Below, in pieces: positions 24,009 through 29,669 of a stretch of DNA of 29,669 nucleotides. A model generated the notes under the pieces. It made no database searches. It was not told the DNA's origin and saw only the letters and a list, made by a program, of their open reading frames with translations. The translations under genes were made by a program, and so were the position numbers. Source of the DNA: CAZMFZ01 sp964565665 (lineage in GTDB: Bacteria > Bacteroidota > Bacteroidia > Cytophagales > UBA9547); the NCBI GenBank assembly GCA_964565665.1, contig CAZMFZ010000032.1:1-29669 (forward strand). The letters run 5' to 3'. Numbering within the stretch: position 1 is the stretch's first letter; each line of letters starts with the position of its first letter.

Positions 24009-26471
24009 CTAATTAAACAGCAACCAGTGCAGCCCAAACTGAAAACCTCCATTAATAGCGGGATAATAAGGGGAGATATAATACCCTTTGCTCAAGCCAA
24101 CCAATTGGTTCAATTGATTAATTTTCAAGAAAATTCGGGCATTTCTTAGCTTCGCTGTAATAAAAAAATCTACTAGCGTATTATTGTTCAAGCTGTATAA
24201 ATTGGACGAATTTTGTAAATCTTGTACCAAGAACTGCCCAACTGAAGGCATATATGTATCTCCATAATAATTGGAACGATAGTAAATATCAAACCCAAAT
24301 CTGAAATCTTGCTTGTTTATTTTGCTTTTTGGTACATATTTGATATATATTCTCGGGTTTACATAATAGGCGGGCATTCGTATTACATCAGGCTGATTAT
24401 TAGGTATATAGGTATATTTTACTTGGGTATCGAAATGAATAAGCCATAGACTGGCATTGAAAGTGAGATCTAAAAAACCGTAATATAATTGTTTATCTTT
24501 ATCAGTTTGCATTGGCATTACTTCACTATTGAAATAGGTGTAATTTTGCAGCTGAAATACTGAGGGTTGAAGAGAAAAATATACCTTTTTTGACTCTAAA
24601 TGAAACTTTGCATACAAATTATTGGAGGTACTTGCTCTTAAAGGTTGGTTCCAATAGTAGAGATTATGTTGCAAAGAATAGTAATTGATGATGGAAGGCG
24701 AATTTCTTAACAAATTTAAACCAAACTCTACATTGTATAAATTAGCCTTAAAGTTGAAATTGTAATCGCCCTTATAATCGTAATTGCGATATTGGTTTGG
24801 CAAATAAACTTTTGAGGTGTCCATTGTATTAGGGCTAGCATTTACAGCTGCTTCATATACCGAATCTGGCTTGCTTTTATTTATTAGTGATGCCATCATT
24901 TCCCCGGCAAATTCAAAACTTATGCTGTCAGAAAGTTTGTATTTGGCAAAGCCACCAAAATAACTTTCATAAAGCCGAATTTCAGCCTTGGGGTCGGCAA
25001 GCCACTTGCCTATTTCCCTTCCCGGTGAACTAAAAAAATCGAATCCAGAAACTATCGAAAGTTGTTTCGACCCTGTTACATATCGATTTTTGTAATAAAA
25101 ACCAATGGCAAATTTCCCCCAGTTGCTTTTCAAGCCTATTTTATTGGTGATGTAGGCAAATTCGTAATTGAAATACGCTTTCCCTTCGGCATGCCTATTA
25201 CCACCTTTGTAAAAATTGCTATCTATATTTGAAGACAACCTAGTAACCGGATCGCCAAAGGTATACCTTTGGTTTCGCCTATCGAATTCATAAAAAGCCG
25301 AAAGCCTCCCCAGTTTTAAAATATCATATTGGTGATACATAAAATATGATACTCTACGATCTCTTGAAAATATTCTATTGGCAGTTGTAGCTCCATTTAC
25401 GCTAAAACTCAAGGCATTGAGTTGTACTGGCCAACCACCAACATTGTTCGGTAATCTGCTTGGGCTAAGCTGTGTTTCTTCCGAACCCGCATTTATATTA
25501 TTCAATTTCACCAATCCACCTTGCTCATTGGTATTGTATAAAAAATAATTAAAATTGCCCATGAAGTGATACCTACCGTCTCTTGATTTGGTAGAGGTGT
25601 AAAATATAAATTCCTGCCCCAATGCAAGTCCCCTGGAGCTGGTTCCCGACTGCCCAATTTGCTTATCTGCATATATTCTTTCGTAGCTAAAGCCCAAATT
25701 CCAACTCCTAGTTATGTTTCTATTGATATCCAGCTTTATTCGGTCTTCGCCCGTAGTACCGGGCATACCCACATAATATACATTTGTATATGGCGATTTC
25801 GAATTGTAGTATTTTACTTTTGATGGATCAGTATAATACAAATTATATACATTAAACCCTGATTGATAGCCCAAAGTCTCAGGTTGTTTCAGGAAAACGG
25901 CTTTGGAAGGCGTACCAATCAACCCTAAATTTTGATAAATATTATCTTCTCCATAGTTCATGTTGTATTGTTGAATTCTATCAATCGAAGTATCAGATTT
26001 AGTATAGGAATATTCATTCTTAAAAAAGCGACTGCTATAGGGTAATTCTTTTAGTGGTTTCTTCTTAAAGAAACTAAGAAACCTAAAATATGGATCAGAA
26101 AGCGAATCTTTCTTATAATAACTAGTGGTGTCGCTTATAGTTAGTTCAGCTTTTTCTGTGGAATCTTTTCTGAACTTTGCCAAACTATCTGCCAGCAATT
26201 TTGCCTTCAGTTCCGATGGAGCATACAATTGAGGTCGTTCATAATCAAGTTTAAAATTAGGAACTAATTGGGTGAATGGCCTTGCTAAAAGTGTATCTTT
26301 ATTAAAAAAGACGCGATTCTCTTTATATAGTGTTTCTACTGTAAATATTTTAGAAGTGTTGCTGCCGTAAATTACTTTGGTGGTATCATCTACAATTGAG
26401 GTAGATTTTTGAGCATTAGATTTGAAAAAAATTAATCCGGTTAAAAAAAAGAGGGCTATTCGAAAATTCAC
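24009..26471 (-). CDS. Putative outer-membrane porin (Porin_10 type)
   Basis: An approximately 820-aa protein. A signal peptide (MNFRIALFFLTGLIFFKSNAQ) is followed by a linker rich in Ser/Asp/Lys (about 25-160), then the family-typical segment YQNLGLIGTPSKAV near residue 180, and a long run of amphipathic beta strands with YY, NF and FY ends; the C-terminus is FGLHWLLFN. This matches the Bacteroidota putative-porin family. Solute specificity is unknown. The frame opens at TTG 26477; GTG at 26471 gives a cleaner signal peptide and is chosen, with TTG possible. It follows lpxK closely (17 bases), so it is likely part of the ppx-lpxK-porin transcript. The 167 bases after its stop, before anmK, hold no gene. 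Confidence 0.8.
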   Translation of the reverse strand: MNFRIALFFLTGLIFFKSNAQKSTSIVDDTTKVIYGSNTSKIFTVETLYKENRVFFNKDTLLARPFTQLVPNFKLDYERPQLYAPSELKAKLLADSLAKFRKDSTEKAELTISDTTSYYKKDSLSDPYFRFLSFFKKKPLKELPYSSRFFKNEYSYTKSDTSIDRIQQYNMNYGEDNIYQNLGLIGTPSKAVFLKQPETLGYQSGFNVYNLYYTDPSKVKYYNSKSPYTNVYYVGMPGTTGEDRIKLDINRNITRSWNLGFSYERIYADKQIGQSGTSSRGLALGQEFIFYTSTKSRDGRYHFMGNFNYFLYNTNEQGGLVKLNNINAGSEETQLSPSRLPNNVGGWPVQLNALSFSVNGATTANRIFSRDRRVSYFMYHQYDILKLGRLSAFYEFDRRNQRYTFGDPVTRLSSNIDSNFYKGGNRHAEGKAYFNYEFAYITNKIGLKSNWGKFAIGFYYKNRYVTGSKQLSIVSGFDFFSSPGREIGKWLADPKAEIRLYESYFGGFAKYKLSDSISFEFAGEMMASLINKSKPDSVYEAAVNASPNTMDTSKVYLPNQYRNYDYKGDYNFNFKANLYNVEFGLNLLRNSPSIINYYSLQHNLYYWNQPLRASTSNNLYAKFHLESKKVYFSLQPSVFQLQNYTYFNSEVMPMQTDKDKQLYYGFLDLTFNASLWLIHFDTQVKYTYIPNNQPDVIRMPAYYVNPRIYIKYVPKSKINKQDFRFGFDIYYRSNYYGDTYMPSVGQFLVQDLQNSSNLYSLNNNTLVDFFITAKLRNARIFLKINQLNQLVGLSKGYYISPYYPAINGGFQFGLHWLLFN

Positions 26472-26488
26472 GCCCAAAAATAGCTAAA

Positions 26489-27532
26489 TTATTTCAGCCC
26501 TTTCATCACGAGCTTTTGAAATTGGGCTTCATTTTCAAGAAAATATATTTCTATGGGGATATAAAAAACAGGAATGTTGGCTAAATGGCGTTTGATATCA
26601 CTTTCCATCCATTTCATCATGTCTTTCTCAGTAGTTACAATACATTTTCTACTTGATTTCTCTTCCCTGAATTTCTCGAAAATTTTTGCAAAATCATTAT
26701 GAGAATAATTATGATGGTCGGAAAATTCTAAATGCGAGGCAAGAGTGAAATTATCTGAGATATATTTTTTAAGTGGTTTTGCCTGAGCAATGCCAGTTAC
26801 CAATATTATTTTGCTACTGAAATCAAAAGGTAAATTAGGCTCAAAAATGTCGAGAGGAGTGCCATATTTCATACCTGTAAAGAACACAGGTTTGGCTTCT
26901 ATATCAATAAATCTTTTCAACTTTTGCCTTATGTACTCCATTTTATAGCCCACATCTTCAGGGCATTTGGTTATCACTATGGCATCAGCTCGGTTTACAC
27001 CAGCTCTGCTTTCTCGCAATCGCCCCATAGGCAATAAATAATCCCTAAAAAACAAAAGATTATAATCGGAAAGTAAAATGTTAAGCGTAGGTTTTGCTTT
27101 GCGGTGTTGAAAGGCATCATCAAGCAATACTACCTGTGTTTCAGGGTGTTTCGATAAAAGTCTTGGAATAGCTATTGAACGCTCTTCCGCTACCATCACC
27201 TTTATTTTGGGGTAAAATTTATGCAGAAACTGTTTGGGTTCATCACCAATTTCAGTAGCTGTCGAGTTAGCATTTGCCAATATAATACCTTTAGTTTTTC
27301 TACCATAGCCTCTGCTTAATGTAGCTACTTTGTATTTGTGGTAAAATAATCCAACCAAATACTCAATAAATGGCGTTTTACCTGTGCCCCCAACTGAGAG
27401 ATTTCCTACAGAAATACTATGTACATCAAATTCTTGCGGCTTAAAATGAAGAATTCGATTATCATAAAGAAAATTGCGAAAGCTTGTTACTAAAAAATAA
27501 ATTAGACTGAATGGGAATAACAAGAATTTCAA
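26489..27532 (-). CDS. lpxK: Tetraacyldisaccharide 4'-kinase
   Basis: A 347-aa inner-membrane-associated kinase that phosphorylates the 4' position of the lipid A precursor to give lipid IVA. Seen: an N-terminal hydrophobic helix (1-20), a Walker A motif GNLSVGGTGKTP (43-54), LSRGYGRK (72-79), ILANANSTATEIGDEP (84-99) and DDAFQHR (138-144), the Bacteroidota form of the usual DDGFQHR. The start is a TTG at 27532 with no nearby ATG. It is 9 bases after the ppx-like gene. Confidence 0.95.
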   Translation of the reverse strand: MKFLLFPFSLIYFLVTSFRNFLYDNRILHFKPQEFDVHSISVGNLSVGGTGKTPFIEYLVGLFYHKYKVATLSRGYGRKTKGIILANANSTATEIGDEPKQFLHKFYPKIKVMVAEERSIAIPRLLSKHPETQVVLLDDAFQHRKAKPTLNILLSDYNLLFFRDYLLPMGRLRESRAGVNRADAIVITKCPEDVGYKMEYIRQKLKRFIDIEAKPVFFTGMKYGTPLDIFEPNLPFDFSSKIILVTGIAQAKPLKKYISDNFTLASHLEFSDHHNYSHNDFAKIFEKFREEKSSRKCIVTTEKDMMKWMESDIKRHLANIPVFYIPIEIYFLENEAQFQKLVMKGLK

Positions 27533-27541
27533 CTGTTTCTA

Positions 27542-28474
27542 TTAATTGGAGTTCATAATATAGAGTAAACCTTCTTTGAGCGAATAAAAAGAAGTACGTA
27601 TTTTTTGAATTTGGTAACGCCTAAGTACATAATCAATCAGGCAAGTGGCCACCACTATCATGTCTACCCTCATTTCCGACATGCCAGGTATTTTTTTTCT
27701 GTCTTCTACCGGTTTGCTAATGAGAGTATGAAAAAGCTTGTCAAAATATTTAATTGGCAACTCAAATTCAGTACCAGATTCTAAGTCGTAATCTAAATTA
27801 TGTTCCTGTATGTAAATTTCACAAAGTGTATCGAAAGTACCTGAAGAACCAATCAAAACAGTTGGCTTCAACCTCTCAACTTGGATTTTCAATTCCACCA
27901 AATGGCTATCAAAAAAACGATTCATTTCATCTAAAGAAAACAAAGAAATTGGATCTGAAAAATGAAATTTATCAAGCAATCGCTGTGCACCGATTTCAAA
28001 ACTTTTTTTCCAAAATATATGGTTTTCGTCACATATTATAAATTCGATACTTCCACCACCAATATCGAGAATAAGAGAAACTTCATCACCAATAGTTAAG
28101 GCGGATTTTACACCGTAATATATAAGTTCGGCCTCGCGATTTCCATCTATAATTTGCACGTCTATGCCAGTTTCACTTTTTATTCTATACACAAGTTCTT
28201 GGCCGTTTGCAGCATTACGGAAAGCACTTGTGGCTACCGCTAGAACATGCTCAACTTGCTGATAATCAATAAATTTTTTGAAATATTTTATCGCATCTAT
28301 GGCTCTTATACAAGCATCCTCCGTTATTACTTTATTGTGAATACCTCCCTTACCTATTTTCACCGCTACCCTATCATGATGAATAATGGTTCTCACATTT
28401 TTATCTACATTTATCGTGAGCAAATTGAAGGTATTTGTTCCTAAATCTAATACTGAGTAGTTGCCGTCTTTCAT
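27542..28474 (-). CDS. Ppx/GppA-family phosphatase
   Basis: A 310-aa protein of the actin-like ATPase fold. Motifs: SVLDLGTNTFNLL (7-19), AVATSAFRNAANG, the second phosphate motif LILDIGGGSIEFI, and VLIGSSGTFDTLCE. It lacks the long C-terminal HD-like domain of E. coli Ppx and GppA, as many Bacteroidota members do. It hydrolyses polyphosphate or pppGpp to ppGpp; which is used here cannot be told. ATG start, first in a likely three-gene transcript with lpxK and the porin. The 239-base gap to ruvX holds no gene. Confidence 0.9.
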   Translation of the reverse strand: MKDGNYSVLDLGTNTFNLLTINVDKNVRTIIHHDRVAVKIGKGGIHNKVITEDACIRAIDAIKYFKKFIDYQQVEHVLAVATSAFRNAANGQELVYRIKSETGIDVQIIDGNREAELIYYGVKSALTIGDEVSLILDIGGGSIEFIICDENHIFWKKSFEIGAQRLLDKFHFSDPISLFSLDEMNRFFDSHLVELKIQVERLKPTVLIGSSGTFDTLCEIYIQEHNLDYDLESGTEFELPIKYFDKLFHTLISKPVEDRKKIPGMSEMRVDMIVVATCLIDYVLRRYQIQKIRTSFYSLKEGLLYIMNSN

Positions 28475-28597
28475 TCTTTAAGCCCTGCCAAGGGATTGCA
28501 AATAATTTCCTTAGGGCAGTTGGGTAAATGAACCAGCCCTTTAATATTTGATTTTCAGTCTTAACTAAATATTGAAACTGTAAATACAATGTGCGTT

Positions 28598-28624
28598 CAA
28601 AAGTAATAAAAAAATGAGTTCAAA
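28598..28624 (-). promoter_or_regulatory. Candidate promoter of the ppx-lpxK-porin operon
   Basis: On the minus strand TTTG (28624-28621), 15 bases, TACTTTTG (28605-28598): a perfect -7 element with a shorter than usual spacer to TTTG. The leader would be about 115 bases before the ATG at 28474. Confidence 0.35.
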
Positions 28625-28713
28625 AACGGAAATGATATTACTATGGAGAACTAAACTTATTCCTGCAAAATGATTTTAAGACGACTATTACTAATTCTTT
28701 ACCAGTCAAACCC

Positions 28714-29130
28714 TTAAATCCCTTGACTTTGCATCCAATCTTGCAAAATAATTACAGCACTTATTTTATCAATATTGCCTTTTTCTCTTCTGAATTTCTT
28801 CGAAGTACCAGCAGAAATCATGGTTTGCATCGCTATTTTAGAGGTAAATCTTTCATCATAAAAAAAGATTTGCTGTTCCGGAAATTGAATCTTTAGGTTC
28901 TCAATAAGTTCCTTTATCGATTTTGTTGAATTTGTATCTGTGCCGTCAAGCTTTTTGGGCATTCCTACCACTATACTCTCTACTGCTTCTTTGGCAATAT
29001 AATCTTTTAAAAAATCTTTGAAATGTCTCGTTTCCACAGTAGTGAGGGCATTGGCGGCAATTTTTAGTGTGTCGGTTACAGCTATTCCAGTTCTTTTAAA
29101 TCCGTAATCGATAGCCAGTATCCTACCCAT
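28714..29130 (-). CDS. ruvX: Holliday junction resolvase-like protein RuvX (YqgF)
   Basis: A 138-aa RNase H-fold nuclease homologous to YqgF/RuvX; proposed roles are resolution of Holliday junctions and maturation of 16S rRNA. Catalytic acidic residues are visible: Asp8 in LAIDYG, Asp92-Glu93 in FYDERFTS and Asp121 in NIDKISAVIILQDWM; the VVGMPK and DGTDT segments also match. The frame opens at a TTG (29133), but the ATG at 29130 is preferred because it gives MGRILAIDYG and forms a TGATG junction with the stop of the preceding gene. Confidence 0.93.
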   Translation of the reverse strand: MGRILAIDYGFKRTGIAVTDTLKIAANALTTVETRHFKDFLKDYIAKEAVESIVVGMPKKLDGTDTNSTKSIKELIENLKIQFPEQQIFFYDERFTSKIAMQTMISAGTSKKFRREKGNIDKISAVIILQDWMQSQGI

Positions 29131-29669
29131 CAATTCAATGCAATAGTGGAACTTAATAGATCAAATATTCTTCCCTCCAGTGCCAAAGCTTTTGGAAAAA
29201 GTATTCCATTTTCTATTTTGGCATGATATTGCATTTCGGCATCTAATTTTTTTAATTCTGTCAAAACAACTTTAGTTTTCAAGTCAAATTGATCACTAAT
29301 TTCAAAATTTTGTGTCAGTTCGCGTAAACCTTTAAATGGATCATCGTGAACTTCATGGTCGTTTTGAAAATGGCTGATGGAGTTTTCCTTCATTTTTACC
29401 TGCACTTTATTAAGCTTTATATGGTCTCTTTCGGCCTCGTTCAGCAAATTTATATAGTTAAAAAGTGTATCTTCCTCTTCATAAATATGTTCCACAAATT
29501 CTTCGATAAAAAAGGGAAATACCAATTTCAACTCCTTTTTTATTTCTGGATGATTTCCTTCAAAGTTCTTGATCAAATCAGTGATAAATGGAAGGCGTTG
29601 TTTAATAAAAATAAAATGATTGTATTTTAAATATTCAATAAGCAAATCGATAGGAAGGATATCTAAATT
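29130..29669 (-). CDS. Hemerythrin HHE-domain protein, 5' end beyond the window
   Basis: A soluble four-helix protein binding a non-haem di-iron centre. His and Glu ligand candidates are in KYNHFIF, FVEHIYEEEDTLF, FQNDHEVHDDPF and YHAKIENGILFPKA, the arrangement of the Ric/YtfE/ScdA (iron-sulfur cluster repair) C-terminal domain. A TTG at 29645 opens one reading, but the frame continues without a stop to the window edge (LDILPIDLLIEYLKYNH), and the ILPIDLLIEYL segment resembles the start of the HHE domain in this family. The true start is therefore probably outside the window, and whether an N-terminal ScdA-type domain exists cannot be told. Its stop and the ruvX start share bases (TGATG), so the two are translationally coupled. 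Confidence 0.82.
   Translation of the reverse strand, partial: NLDILPIDLLIEYLKYNHFIFIKQRLPFITDLIKNFEGNHPEIKKELKLVFPFFIEEFVEHIYEEEDTLFNYINLLNEAERDHIKLNKVQVKMKENSISHFQNDHEVHDDPFKGLRELTQNFEISDQFDLKTKVVLTELKKLDAEMQYHAKIENGILFPKALALEGRIFDLLSSTIALN

Noticed and set aside
28401..28589. 62-aa minus-strand reading frame upstream of ppx
   Set aside because: It overlaps the start of the well-supported ppx-like gene in another frame and has no protein-like composition or recognisable family.

Overview
The window looks like a chromosomal segment from an AT-rich member of the Bacteroidota, probably a Chitinophagia/Sphingobacteriia/Saprospiria-type bacterium. Several things point there: a secreted protein with a type IX secretion (T9SS) sorting domain, a DUF4249 lipoprotein beside a TonB-dependent receptor, a Porin_10-type putative porin, a PyrR-PyrB pair, and promoter-like sites with the Bacteroidota -7 element TAnnTTTG instead of an E. 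coli -10 box. No rRNA, tRNA, CRISPR array, insertion sequence or phage gene was recognised.

Layout. (1) 1-2730, plus strand: pyrimidine genes pyrR-pyrB, then a 36-codon single-helix membrane microprotein, a perfect 35-bp palindrome and fabI. A bidirectional terminator at 2774-2811 separates fabI from the convergent groE operon. (2) 2861-4872, minus strand: groS-groL. (3) 5074-12168, minus strand: a compact four-gene outer-membrane operon. In transcription order it encodes a periplasmic protein of unknown function, a TonB-dependent receptor with an STN domain, a DUF4249 lipoprotein, and a macroglobulin-like protein ending in a plug-like domain. It is preceded by a near-ideal promoter carrying an inverted repeat. 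(4) 12537-15379, minus strand: a small outer-membrane barrel protein, a 125-aa protein of unknown function and a prohibitin-type SPFH protein. Between the last two is a 672-bp non-coding stretch with a degenerate tandem array of exactly 21-bp period and phased A-tracts. (5) 15560-20595, plus strand: a beta-CASP metallo-beta-lactamase nuclease and a 1078-aa multidomain T9SS cargo with a glycoside-hydrolase-like domain. (6) 20726-23841, minus strand: anmK-mreC-mreD and a secreted protein, an envelope recycling and cell-shape operon. (7) 24009-29669, minus strand: ppx/gppA-like, lpxK and a putative porin in one operon, preceded by ruvX and a hemerythrin-domain gene that runs off the window.

Most genes are housekeeping (pyrimidine and fatty-acid synthesis, chaperonin, lipid A, cell wall, RNA/DNA processing). 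The accessory material is the TonB/DUF4249/macroglobulin operon, the T9SS cargo and the 21-bp repeat array. The array is the sequence structure least explained by known gene families. Several genes appear to use TTG or GTG starts, and promoter positions helped decide two starts.
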